Source of the DNA: Funiculus sociatus GB2-C1
GTDB lineage: Bacteria; Cyanobacteriota; Cyanobacteriia; Cyanobacteriales; FACHB-T130
Length of the DNA: 64,000 nt
Assembly: GCF_039962115.1 (NCBI RefSeq)
Contig: NZ_JAMPKJ010000013.1
Coordinates: 50,156 to 114,155, forward strand
Direction of reading: 5' to 3'
Shown here: piece by piece, positions 35,560-44,463 of the stretch
Layout: each line of letters begins with the position of its first letter
Numbering within the stretch: the stretch's first letter is position 1
The notes under the pieces: generated by a model
Seen by the model: only the letters and a program-made list of their open reading frames with translations
Database searches by the model: none
What the model was told of the DNA's origin: nothing
Translations under genes and position numbers: made by a program

Positions 35560-36435
35560 ATGTTTTTAGTAACTGGAGCCACAGGAGGACTCGGACGACG
35601 GATCGTGAGATCGCTTCGAGAACGACAAATGCCAGTGCGGGCTTTTGTCCGCCTCACGTCTCGCTACAGCGAACTCGAACACCGAGGAGCAGAAATATTT
35701 ATCGGTGACTTGCAGCAAGACAAGGATATCGAAAAAGCTTGTCGGGGCGTTCAGTATATTATCAGCGCTCACGGAGGTGAGGGCAATGCTCAAGCATTAG
35801 GCTACCGAGCTAATATTGAACTGATCGATCGGGCAAAAGAAGCGGGTGTCCAGCACTTTGTCTTTATTTCGGTACTGGGAGTAGATAGGGGATATGAAGA
35901 TGCACCATCGTTTAAGGCAAAACGGGAAGTCGAAAAGTATCTAATCGCAAGTGGTTTAAACTACACCATCCTGCGCCCATCTGGTTTTGCCTCAAATCTC
36001 CTACCTTTAGCAGAACAATTTCGGGAAACTGGGATTTATTTACTTATTGGCGATCGCCAAAGTCGGACTTCTATCGTGAGTACCGACGACTTGGCACAGA
36101 TTGCTGTAGGCTCTGTAAGCATTGAAGGTGCCAGAAATCAAATTTTATCCGTAGGCGGGCCAGATGTCCTCCAGCGTCAGGATATCCCCCGGATCTTTGG
36201 TCGCATCTTCAACACAGAGCCGATTATCATTAACCCACCGCTGTTTGTGTTGGATGGATTCCGGAGTGCTTTGGGGCTGGTGAATCCGAAAGCGTCTAAA
36301 GCTCTTGGCACCTTTCGCACTTTACTAGACAATGAATTTTTCTGCACACCCCAAGAGGTTGAGAATTTAGAGACAATTTTTGGAATGAAGATGGAATCGT
36401 TGGAGAGTTTCTTACGGCGTTACTTGGGGGTTTGA
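35560..36435 (+). CDS. Atypical SDR / NmrA-like NAD(P)-binding protein
   Basis: A 291-residue extended/atypical short-chain dehydrogenase. The nucleotide motif is TGATGGLGRRIVRSLRERQM at residues 5-24, with GDLQQD and HFVFISVLGVDRG, then KREVEKYLIASGLNYTILRP. The classic catalytic YxxxK is not present in the usual form (the segment is SFKAKREVEK). It may be a redox sensor or an assembly factor like Ycf39 rather than a classical enzyme. A 17-bp HIP1-containing hairpin follows the stop. Confidence 0.83.
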   Translation: MFLVTGATGGLGRRIVRSLRERQMPVRAFVRLTSRYSELEHRGAEIFIGDLQQDKDIEKACRGVQYIISAHGGEGNAQALGYRANIELIDRAKEAGVQHFVFISVLGVDRGYEDAPSFKAKREVEKYLIASGLNYTILRPSGFASNLLPLAEQFRETGIYLLIGDRQSRTSIVSTDDLAQIAVGSVSIEGARNQILSVGGPDVLQRQDIPRIFGRIFNTEPIIINPPLFVLDGFRSALGLVNPKASKALGTFRTLLDNEFFCTPQEVENLETIFGMKMESLESFLRRYLGV

Positions 36436-36442
36436 GAATTTA

Positions 36443-36489
36443 GGGAAGAAGCGATCGCGTTTATTATTCAAGCGCGATCGCTTCTTCCC
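36443..36489. terminator. 17-bp hairpin built from two HIP1 octamers
   Basis: GGGAAGAAGCGATCGCG (36443-36459) pairs perfectly with CGCGATCGCTTCTTCCC (36473-36489), loop 13 nt. It begins 8 bp past the SDR stop. There is no T-run after it, but the stem is very stable. Confidence 0.6.
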
Positions 36490-36645
36490 CGTTATCAGCT
36501 AACTATAATACCCACAGCTCAGTTTTATTCACCCCATCATTAGCTGTCAATAACAGCTTGGTATCAGCATCATGCTAAAGCCATTCACCTGCATCGTTAA
36601 TAGTTTGACAATTTGAAAAATTATTTGACAATCCAAAATTTATAG

Positions 36646-36748
36646 TATATGGCATTCCTAAATGATTCATAAAGGCAAGCTTTCCGGCTTCTTAAAGAAG
36701 CCAAGGAGCTGAAGAGCTGGCTCACAAATTAAATAGGATTTCTATAGG
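36646..36748. repeat. MITE-like dispersed repeat, copy 1
   Basis: ATTCCTAAATGATT ... GGCTTCTTAAAGAAGCC ... AGAGCTGGCTCACAAATT ... TAGGATTTCTATA. The ends form an imperfect inverted repeat, with a hairpin in the middle. It shares its order of words with the copy at 44142-44243. Too short (about 103 bp) to encode a transposase. Confidence 0.65.
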
Positions 36749-36882
36749 TCGTGTAAGTAACAATACTTTGAGTTATTTTTTAACCTTAAACTTAAGATAA
36801 TCTATTATTAATCATAATGTAAGCTAAATTCATATTGTTATACTGCTAAATAGATAAACTGTTTCAACAGTTGCACAAAAAG

Positions 36883-37773
36883 ATGAAACGACGCAACTTC
36901 CTTTCTTACTTCCTGTTACTAATTGCAGGCTGTGCATCGGCAAAAAGTAATTCCAAGAGTATATCTTCCAATTTAGATACAGCCGTCCCTGATACACTCC
37001 GATTTACAGTGACAGATACTCAGGGACTGGAACAGTTGCAGCGCGATTATGGAGGACTGCGTACTGCGCTAGAGGAGGTATTGGAAAAGAAAATTGAGTT
37101 TGTCCCTTTTGAAAGCTATATAGCTGCTGCTGCCGCTTTGCAGTCAGATCAGGTAGACTTTGTTTTCACAGGCCCCTCAGAATATGTGGTAATGAGTGCC
37201 AGGACGAATGCAGTTCCCATCATTGGGATTACGAGACTGAACTATTACCCAGTCATCTGTGTTTCTGCTAACAACAAGATAAAATCGGTAGCACAGCTGA
37301 AAGGGAAAAAAATTGCGATGTGGAAGGTCGGCTCAACGAGTGGTCATCTTGGCCCGACAAAACTGCTAATTGATGCTGGACTAAACCCTAAATCTGACCT
37401 AGAAATCCTCATGTTAGGCAGTAAGGGATTACCCGCCTTACAAAAGGGTGAAGTTGATGCTTGGGGAGGTTCATCTGTCAAGTATGAGAAATTTCTGAAG
37501 GATGAAGGCTTATCTGAAAGTGCGTTGCCACTGATCGCGAAAGGAGCGGCCTTTCCCAATGATTTATTTGTTGCTAGTAGCAAGCTGGATTCACGGGTTG
37601 TCAAAGAAATAGGCGATCGCATGATGGAAAATCAAGATAAACTGCTCCAAAGTCTTTTATCCGTTGAAGAAGGAAAGTTTCAAGGGTCGAAGCTAGTTTC
37701 AGCCAATGATGTTGATTACAACCAATTTCGTGAGGTATACAAACTTGTTGGGCAAGGTCGTTTTGTTCAGTAA
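36883..37773 (+). CDS. PhnD/SsuA-type periplasmic binding lipoprotein
   Basis: A 296-residue lipoprotein. The signal peptide MKRRNFLSYFLLLIAGCASA has a lipobox (LIAGC) with the modified Cys at about residue 16. The rest is a phosphonate-binding-like periplasmic fold: DTQGLEQLQRDYGGLRTALE, FVFTGPSEYVVMSAR, KKIAMWKVGSTSGHLGPTKL, LPALQKGEVDAWGG. The ligand might be a phosphate, phosphite, phosphonate or another small anion. No permease or ATPase genes are adjacent; a sensor kinase follows 40 bp later. I use ATG 36883; the TTG at 36871 is unlikely. Confidence 0.88.
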   Translation: MKRRNFLSYFLLLIAGCASAKSNSKSISSNLDTAVPDTLRFTVTDTQGLEQLQRDYGGLRTALEEVLEKKIEFVPFESYIAAAAALQSDQVDFVFTGPSEYVVMSARTNAVPIIGITRLNYYPVICVSANNKIKSVAQLKGKKIAMWKVGSTSGHLGPTKLLIDAGLNPKSDLEILMLGSKGLPALQKGEVDAWGGSSVKYEKFLKDEGLSESALPLIAKGAAFPNDLFVASSKLDSRVVKEIGDRMMENQDKLLQSLLSVEEGKFQGSKLVSANDVDYNQFREVYKLVGQGRFVQ

Positions 37774-37813
37774 ATTTTAACCTAAATAAACGATATTTGT
37801 AGCGTAAATATTG

Positions 37814-39682
37814 ATGTTTTTTAACATCATACACTTTCACAGGAAAATTTGGAAGGCTATGTTTTCGCTGTTGCATCTAAATTTACATAACAAAAGGAAC
37901 ATTTCAAAATTGTCCTTAAACTGGATAACAGCCAAGCTCCAACGGTTGAGTATAGCCAAAAAAATTGGTTACGGCTATTCATTGGCTATTGGGATAGCAG
38001 TGCTTGGAACAACTATTGGGCTAGTCACTGGAGACTATTACCAAAAACAGGCTCAGACACAGATGAGGATTGCCAATAGGCAAAAACATCTCCTGAGTGA
38101 TTTAGAAAATGCTGTTAATGCGGTACATTCACATCCTCAACGGCTGGTCATCATTCTGGGAGAGTCAATCTGGTTTGACTATGAAACGGCTAAATTTTTG
38201 GGTGATGTTAATCGGGTTAAGAAACTCATCTCTGATTTTGAATTTTTCATAGAAACTCATCCTCGTAACTTAGTCAGAGACACCACAAATCTAAAGGATT
38301 TATTACAGGGGTATGAAACGAACACAGAGGCTTACGCTGGGCTGATGCAGTCTCTGTGGCAGCAAATCGATCCCCCTAACTTAACACCAGAAAATATTCC
38401 AGCAGCACAGCAACGGTTGTTAACTTTTATTAGAGGAAAATCAGCAACTGATATCACTGTTAAGTTTGACCGCCTTTCTGAAAGTTTATCCCAATTCAAA
38501 GTAAGTGCTGAATTTCAACAGGCACAAGCAAATCAAAGGGTTGAAGAAGCAGAAACATTAAGGCTGCAAATTATTGCTGTAAGTATGCTGTTGTCAGTTG
38601 CAATGGCAGTGGCTCTAGCGCTGATTACCAGTCGTGCGATCGCTCGTCCCATCGAAAGTTTGACTCAAGTTGCCAAGCGAGTCACCCAGGAAGCAAATTT
38701 TGAGCTGCAAGCAACTGTTAAAACGGAGGATGAAGTGGGGTCGTTAGCAATTTCTCTCAATCAGTTGGTTCAATGGGTCGGAGAGTATACCCATGAGCTA
38801 GAGTTAGCTCGTCAGACGCTGGAGCAGCGAGTAGAGGAACGGACTCAGGAACTTACACAAGCACTCCAATACCTCAAAAGCACCCAAACACATCTAATTC
38901 AAGCCGAAAAAATGTCCAGTTTGGGGCAGATGGTAGCGGGGGTGGCTCACGAAATTAACAACCCGATCAACTTCATTTACGGCAACCTGGGTTACGCTAA
39001 CGATTACACTCAACAATTGCTTGAATTAGTAGAACTCTATCAGCAACATTACCCCAATCCAACTCCTGAAATTAAAGACAAAATTGAAATGATTGAGTTG
39101 GAATTCCTTGCTGAAGATTTGCCAAAACTACTGTCCTCAATGAGGATGGGAGTTGACCGGATTCGGCAAATTGTAGTGTCTTTGCGTAACTTCTCTCGCC
39201 TTGATGAATCTGAGATGAAATCAGTCGATATCCATGAAGGAATTAATAGTACATTATTGATATTAAATAATCGGCTCAAGCACGAGATTCAAGTAATAAA
39301 TAAATATGGGGATTTGCCCCTAATTGAGTGCTATCCAGCACAACTAAATCAAGTATTTATGAATATTATTAGCAATGCAATCGATGCGCTGCTAGAAGAG
39401 TCTACCCAAGCTAGCAAGCAAATTATAATTCAGACGCAAAGAATAGATTTTTCTCACATTCAGGTAGGAATTAGAGACAATGGTATGGGGATTCCACCAG
39501 AAATTAGAGAAAAGCTGTTCGATCCATTCTTCACAACAAAGCCAGTAGGTAAAGGCACAGGCTTAGGGCTGTCTATTTCCTACCAAATTATTGAAAAGCA
39601 TAAAGGTAAGATAGATGTGATTTCAGCGATTGGGCAGGGAACGGAGTTTGCAGTCACTCTGCCTATCCAGAATAAGGGCTAA
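37814..39682 (+). CDS. Membrane sensor histidine kinase (sensor-HAMP-HisKA-HATPase)
   Basis: A 622-residue kinase. TM1 about residues 52-72 ([20 protein letters not shown]), an extracytoplasmic helical domain (about 73-250), TM2 ([20 protein letters not shown]), HAMP, a coiled coil, then the H box [20 protein letters not shown] with phospho-His at about 379. The ATPase has N box ([13 protein letters not shown]), G1 [10 protein letters not shown] and G2 [11 protein letters not shown]. Start ambiguous between ATG 37814 and ATG 37859. Its position 40 bp after the PhnD-like lipoprotein suggests the binding protein feeds ligand information to its extracytoplasmic domain. Confidence 0.9.
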   Translation: MFFNIIHFHRKIWKAMFSLLHLNLHNKRNISKLSLNWITAKLQRLSIAKKIGYGYSLAIGIAVLGTTIGLVTGDYYQKQAQTQMRIANRQKHLLSDLENAVNAVHSHPQRLVIILGESIWFDYETAKFLGDVNRVKKLISDFEFFIETHPRNLVRDTTNLKDLLQGYETNTEAYAGLMQSLWQQIDPPNLTPENIPAAQQRLLTFIRGKSATDITVKFDRLSESLSQFKVSAEFQQAQANQRVEEAETLRLQIIAVSMLLSVAMAVALALITSRAIARPIESLTQVAKRVTQEANFELQATVKTEDEVGSLAISLNQLVQWVGEYTHELELARQTLEQRVEERTQELTQALQYLKSTQTHLIQAEKMSSLGQMVAGVAHEINNPINFIYGNLGYANDYTQQLLELVELYQQHYPNPTPEIKDKIEMIELEFLAEDLPKLLSSMRMGVDRIRQIVVSLRNFSRLDESEMKSVDIHEGINSTLLILNNRLKHEIQVINKYGDLPLIECYPAQLNQVFMNIISNAIDALLEESTQASKQIIIQTQRIDFSHIQVGIRDNGMGIPPEIREKLFDPFFTTKPVGKGTGLGLSISYQIIEKHKGKIDVISAIGQGTEFAVTLPIQNKG

Positions 39683-39831
39683 CTGAATATGCAAATTATA
39701 TTCGCCCTTTTTACAAAATCGGGATGCTATGCTAACTATAGGAATAATGAAGGTATCAGTGAATTCAAGTAAGTAACACGCTCAATAGTTACACAAAAGA
39801 TTTAATTGAGCAACTAAAATATCGAATTATT

Positions 39832-41328
39832 ATGCAAACACGTCTTACTTCTTCCCCAGCGCAAGCTCGTCAAACAAGAGGCCAACTTGCCTCACCAGAG
39901 GATTCTTTATCTTACGAATTGGGTAAGGCGGTGCAAGAATTACCGCCACTGTATACGCGATTGTTGGCAGGAACTATTAGCTTATTAGTGTTGGGTTCAA
40001 TTGCTTGGGCGCATTTTAGCGAAGTGGATGAAGTAGCTGTGGCTCCCGGTGAATTGATAGCATCGACACAGGTAAGGCCAGTGCGATCGCTTGGTGGCGG
40101 CATTATTAAATCTGTCAAAGTAAAAGAAGGCGATCGCGTTAAAAAAGGTGATGTCTTGGTGGAACGCGATCCAGGCTTACCGCAAGCCGAAGTTGACCGC
40201 CTAGCCAAATCTTCCGAGTTAATTCAGCAAGACTTGCAGCGTCTGGAAGCCGAACGATCAGGAGCCGGAAGTGGTGGAAATTCTCTGCAAGAGCAGCTTT
40301 TAACATCTCGCTTAAAAGACTTTGAATCGCAAAAAGCGGCGGCTCAAGCCGAAGCGAATCGGCAAATTGCGGTAATGAATGAAGCCAAAGTTCGCCTCAC
40401 CCGTCTGCAAGAAAACCTGATCAACGCCAGAACCAACCTCGCCAATGCCGAAACCAATCTAGTCAACGCCAAAAGCCTGCTTCCGAAAACAGAAGCAAAC
40501 TTAGCGATCGCTCAAAAACGAGAAGAGGCTTTTAAAAGTCTGTTAACTCCGGGTGCTGTACCTCGACTCGATTACATTGATGCACAAGACCGAGTAATTA
40601 GAGCGCAAGCTGATGTCACTAGGACAAAAGATGCGATTACCAACGCTGAAGACAAAGTAACTGAAGCTCAAGATAAAGTAGGCTCAATAGAAAAAGATAT
40701 TGACGCTCAAGGTCAACAAATTCGCCAAGCCGAACAAGCCTATCAAAGCGCTCGCAATCAAGCTGAACGTTTGGGGTCAGAACGCCAGAGTGAAATCCTC
40801 ACTCAATTCAACAGGCGACGTGAAGAACTAACAACAGTTGCAGGTCAACTGGAGCAGGCGAAAAAGCAACGAGAAGTAGAAAATATCCTCGCTCCCTTTG
40901 AAGCTACAGTTTACAGCGTCAAAGCAACCAAAGGGCCAGTGCAACCAGGAGAAGAGTTATTATCTCTACTACCAGCAGAGGAAGAACTTTTGGTAGAAGT
41001 CAAAGTTCTCAACCGCGATATCGGCTTTATCCGTAAGGATATGAAAGCAAAAGTAAAACTAGCAACTTTCCCCTTTCAAGAATTTGGCACGATTAATGGT
41101 GAGGTAGTTCAAATTAGTCCTAATGCAATTGTTGATAAAGAGTTAGGCTTAGTTTTTCCCACCAGAATTAAACTGCAAAAACACACAGTTATGGTGCGGG
41201 GTCAAAAAGTAGAATTTACTCCGGGGATGGCAGCAACGGGAGAAATCGTAACTCGGAAAAAATCGATTCTCACCTTCATAATGGAGCCAGTAACTCGTCG
41301 ATTTACCGAAGCATTTTCGGTCAGGTAA
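39832..41328 (+). CDS. HlyD-family membrane fusion protein (type I secretion adaptor)
   Basis: A 498-residue adaptor. A single TM helix (about residues 43-62, LLAGTISLLVLGSIAWAHFS), a lipoyl-like half (GGGIIKSVKVKEGDRVKKGD), a long alpha-helical hairpin (about 110-340, Gln/Ala/Glu-rich), the second lipoyl half, and a C-terminal beta-barrel (IGFIRKDMKAKVKLATFPFQ). It would bridge an inner-membrane ABC exporter and TolC. No ABC transporter gene is in the window. The two PPC/protease genes on the opposite strand are plausible substrates of the same system. Confidence 0.9.
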   Translation: MQTRLTSSPAQARQTRGQLASPEDSLSYELGKAVQELPPLYTRLLAGTISLLVLGSIAWAHFSEVDEVAVAPGELIASTQVRPVRSLGGGIIKSVKVKEGDRVKKGDVLVERDPGLPQAEVDRLAKSSELIQQDLQRLEAERSGAGSGGNSLQEQLLTSRLKDFESQKAAAQAEANRQIAVMNEAKVRLTRLQENLINARTNLANAETNLVNAKSLLPKTEANLAIAQKREEAFKSLLTPGAVPRLDYIDAQDRVIRAQADVTRTKDAITNAEDKVTEAQDKVGSIEKDIDAQGQQIRQAEQAYQSARNQAERLGSERQSEILTQFNRRREELTTVAGQLEQAKKQREVENILAPFEATVYSVKATKGPVQPGEELLSLLPAEEELLVEVKVLNRDIGFIRKDMKAKVKLATFPFQEFGTINGEVVQISPNAIVDKELGLVFPTRIKLQKHTVMVRGQKVEFTPGMAATGEIVTRKKSILTFIMEPVTRRFTEAFSVR

Positions 41329-41446
41329 TTATACTAAATTATGTTCATTTCGTTACTAGGCGAGAGCCTAGTAACGAATAAAAACAAAATTTCCTCTTGC
41401 TCCCCTCTTTGCCGGCAAAGAGGGGTTGCTCTGGTGAGTCCAGAAT

Positions 41447-43840
41447 TTAAGCCAACAAACTCAAGTTGTAGAAACTACTAGCATTGTTGAAAGAATTCAC
41501 CCGCACGTAATAAGTTCCTGCTCCCAAGAATGTGTTAATTGAATCTGCCACAGTGCCGACCTGACTTGAACTGGAAATCAGTAGCCCATTGATATTGTAA
41601 AGTTGCAAATTAGCATCAGCACTCAAGCCATTTAACGACAAACCAAAACTGCGACCTTCTGCTAAGTCAAAGCGGAAGTAATCGTTAACATCTGCACCGC
41701 TCACCCACTCACCCAAAGTGCGACTTCCATTTAGCTGACCGATGTTGCGAGCAGTGGCAAAAGTGCTACCAGCAAAATCGGGAATTGTTGCAGACGCAGT
41801 TAGGTTATAGAAGCCGCCGCCGCTGCCTTGGTAAACTCGCACGTAGTAAGCACCAGGAGCTAAATTATTAAAGTTAATTGTTTCCGCACTGGTTCCTGTC
41901 AAGAAGGAGTTTGCCACTACTTGACCATTGATGTTGAGTAGTTGCAAATTAGCATCAGCACTCAAACCATCTAGTCTCAAACTCAGGTTGCTGTTGGGGC
42001 CAACGTTGAATCTGTAGTAGTCGTTGGTGTCAGAAGTATTTATGGCATCTTGGAAAGTACGAGTACCGTTGAGAGGGCCCATGTCACGAGCTGTAGTTAA
42101 GGCGTTGCCAGCAAAGTCGGGTGGGGTGGCGGATACACTCAGGTTGTAGTTAGTGTTGCCGCTAAACTGGTAAACCCGAATGTAGTATGTACCAGGCGCT
42201 AAATTACTTGTATTGATACTTTCCGCCAGGGCGCCGTCATTAACTGAAGATAGTAATACTTGATTAGCGCTATTGATTAGCTGCACATCAGCGTCTGCAC
42301 TCAAGCCATTTAATGTGATGTTGAGATTGCTACTTGGGTCAACTGTAAAACGATAGTAGTCATTTGTATCAAGGCTATTAACAGCATCTCGGAAGACTTG
42401 TTGAGTATTGCTGAGGGTGCCAATGTCGCGTGCAGTCGCTAGCGTGTTACCAGCATTATCTAGAGTTGTAAATTGTGTAGAAGACAAACTCAAGTTGTAG
42501 TAAGTGCTGGCGTTGTTGAAGGAATTAACCCGCACGTAGTAGGTTCCGAATCCCAAGAATGTATTAATTGATTCAGCAGTAGTCCCGACCTGAGCAGAAG
42601 TAGCAATAACTTGCCCAATACTGTTGTAGAGTTGCACATCTGCATCGGCACTCAAGCCATTTAGCGACAAACTAAAATTGCCGCCAGCATTCAAGTTGAA
42701 GCGGTAGTAGTCGTTGGGGTCAGCACTGTTCACAAAGTCGCTGAAAGTTCTACTTCCATTGAGCGAACCTATGTTTCGAGCTGTCGTAAAAGTATTACCC
42801 ACAAAGTCGGGTACTGTTGCTGACAGGCTTAAGTTATAGAAGCTGTTGCCGCTGCCTTGGTAAACTCTTACGTAGTAAGCACCAGCGGTTAAATTATTAA
42901 AGTTAATTGTTTCGGCAGCGGTTCCTGCCAGGAAGGAGTTTGCCACTACTTGACCATTGATGTTGAGTAGTTGCAAATTAGCATCAGCACTCAAACCATC
43001 TAGTCTTAAACTTAGGTTGCTGTTCGGGCCAACGTTGAATCTGTAGTAATCGTTGGTGTCAGAAGTATTTATGGCATCTTGGACAGTCCGGGTGCCGTTG
43101 AGTGCGCCTAGGTTGCGAGCTGTAGTTAAAGTGTTGCCAGCAAAGTCGGGTGGGGTGGCGGCTACGGTTAGGTTGTAGTTGGTGTTACCGCTGAACTGGG
43201 AGACTCGAATGTAGTATGTACCGGGTGCTAAATTACTTGTATTGATTTGTTCGATACCAGTGCCTTCCTGGTTGGAAAACGCTACCAATTTACCGTTACT
43301 TCTGAGCAGTTCCACGTCGGCATCTGCGCTCAAACCATCTAGTCTGATGCTGAGGCTGCTAGTCGGGTCAACTGTGAAACGGTAGTAGTCATTGGTATCA
43401 AGACTTGTAACTGAATCTCGCAATACTTGTTGAGTATTACTGATAGTACCAATATCACGCGCGGTAGCGATCGCGTTGCCGGCATAATCCACCAGTGCGG
43501 CGGATACATTCAGGTTGTAGTTAGTGCTAGCACTGTTGAAGGGAAAAACCCGGATGTAGTAGGTGCCTGAATTTAAGGTCGCATTGATTGCTTCAGCGGT
43601 TACGCCTACATTAGCAGAACTCTGTATAGTCTGACCGCTGCTGTTGAGCAGCTGTACATCTGCATCTGCACTCAATCCGTTAACAGAGAGGCTGAAGCTG
43701 CTGCGACCCGTAAGACTGAAGCGATAGTAATCATTCGGGTCTAGAGAACTAACATGGTCTGTAAATGTTTGGCTATTTGGCGTGATATTTAAACCTCTAG
43801 CTGTACCTAGTGTGTTTCCCGCTAAATCTACTGCTGGCAT
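41447..43840 (-). CDS. Seven-repeat PPC (pre-peptidase C-terminal) domain protein
   Basis: A 797-residue protein made almost entirely of seven PPC domains of about 113 residues. Each has the pattern AGNTLxTARxxG, SxDxNDYYRF, LxGLSADADVQLxN, TxAExIN, GTYYxRVxxFxxxTxYNLS. No signal peptide, catalytic motif or RTX repeat is visible. The repeats alternate in two subtypes (SADAD/SADAN), indicating duplication of a two-domain unit. The protein may be surface or exported, as PPC domains commonly are in secreted proteases. AGGGTGA precedes the ATG. It is convergent with the HlyD gene. Confidence 0.88.
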   Translation of the reverse strand: MPAVDLAGNTLGTARGLNITPNSQTFTDHVSSLDPNDYYRFSLTGRSSFSLSVNGLSADADVQLLNSSGQTIQSSANVGVTAEAINATLNSGTYYIRVFPFNSASTNYNLNVSAALVDYAGNAIATARDIGTISNTQQVLRDSVTSLDTNDYYRFTVDPTSSLSIRLDGLSADADVELLRSNGKLVAFSNQEGTGIEQINTSNLAPGTYYIRVSQFSGNTNYNLTVAATPPDFAGNTLTTARNLGALNGTRTVQDAINTSDTNDYYRFNVGPNSNLSLRLDGLSADANLQLLNINGQVVANSFLAGTAAETINFNNLTAGAYYVRVYQGSGNSFYNLSLSATVPDFVGNTFTTARNIGSLNGSRTFSDFVNSADPNDYYRFNLNAGGNFSLSLNGLSADADVQLYNSIGQVIATSAQVGTTAESINTFLGFGTYYVRVNSFNNASTYYNLSLSSTQFTTLDNAGNTLATARDIGTLSNTQQVFRDAVNSLDTNDYYRFTVDPSSNLNITLNGLSADADVQLINSANQVLLSSVNDGALAESINTSNLAPGTYYIRVYQFSGNTNYNLSVSATPPDFAGNALTTARDMGPLNGTRTFQDAINTSDTNDYYRFNVGPNSNLSLRLDGLSADANLQLLNINGQVVANSFLTGTSAETINFNNLAPGAYYVRVYQGSGGGFYNLTASATIPDFAGSTFATARNIGQLNGSRTLGEWVSGADVNDYFRFDLAEGRSFGLSLNGLSADANLQLYNINGLLISSSSQVGTVADSINTFLGAGTYYVRVNSFNNASSFYNLSLLA

Positions 43841-44242
43841 ATGTTCACCCTGTACTACGTGTACTTACGTAATTGCTCCACAGCAGGGGTGGTAATGGTT
43901 CCAGAAACCATCCGGACATTTTGCGTAATTTTACAAAAACTTTATATATAATTTATACAAACTTTATAACAGCAATAAGTAAGGGAATCGCGCTGTTTGG
44001 TTATGAACTAGCGATCGTGCATTTTGGGAAGCAAAAAGCGCGATCGCCAGTTGCTCACACTGGTAGCAAATTGACTCCAGCTAGGAGATAAAGCGTTTCT
44101 TAAAGCGGTTAAATTAATTGCTAATAAAGTTCCTTGGCTTCTATAGCACTCCTAAATGATTAGTGAAGGCGAGATACCCGACTTCTTTAAGAAGTCGGGT
44201 ATCTGAAGGGCTGGCACCTCACAACTCACATAGGATTGCTAT
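43841..44242. other. Intergenic region between PPC protein and PPC remnant
   Basis: About 400 bp. An annotated-looking 72-codon plus-strand frame (43873-44091) has no family resemblance and is not called. The MITE-like element 44142-44243 occupies the right-hand third. HIP1-like octamers occur near 44012 and 44040. Confidence 0.5.
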
Positions 44243-44243
44243 G
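44142..44243. repeat. MITE-like dispersed repeat, copy 2
   Basis: TATAGCACTCCTA (44142-44154) and TAGGATTGCTATG (44231-44243) form terminal inverted repeats with two mismatches. Inside is a 15-bp hairpin, GATACCCGACTTCTT T AAGAAGTCGGGTATC (44173-44203). The element ends exactly where the reading of a PPC-domain fragment is interrupted, suggesting it inserted there. Copy 1 at 36646-36748 is more diverged. Confidence 0.75.
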
Positions 44244-44386
44244 AGACGTTTGTAAGTACCTGCATTTAGATTGGTGTTAATCGCTTCTGTAGTGCTGCCA
44301 AAATTGTACAAACTTTAAACTTTAACGCGATCGCTATCAAATAGCTGCACGTCGGCATCTGCACTTAAGTCGTTGAGAAGCAAACT
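44243..44386 (-). pseudogene. Degenerate PPC-domain remnant
   Basis: On the minus strand, 44386-44315 reads SLLLNDLSADADVQLFDSDR then a stop. The region 44305-44243 in another frame reads NFGSTTEAINTNLNAGTYKR. Both are unmistakable PPC sub-motifs (LSADADVQL, EAIN, AGTY) in the correct order. The MITE-like element abuts the end. It is a decayed relative of the two flanking genes. Confidence 0.8.
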
Positions 44387-44463
44387 CTTTCTAAAGCTCC
44401 AACTCCCTACCATTGAGACTTGTTTGAATTCTGTGTATGCTTGCCATAGTTTTGAAGAATCAC

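Larger units (their letters stand above)
36436..36882. other. Intergenic region upstream of the PhnD-like gene
   Basis: About 450 bp holding the HIP1 hairpin (36443-36489) and the MITE-like repeat (36646-36748), then AT-rich sequence that presumably contains the PhnD promoter. Confidence 0.5.

Noticed and set aside
41447..43840. Regular ~340-bp repeats, considered as a non-coding tandem array
   Set aside because: They are seven PPC domains in one continuous reading frame.
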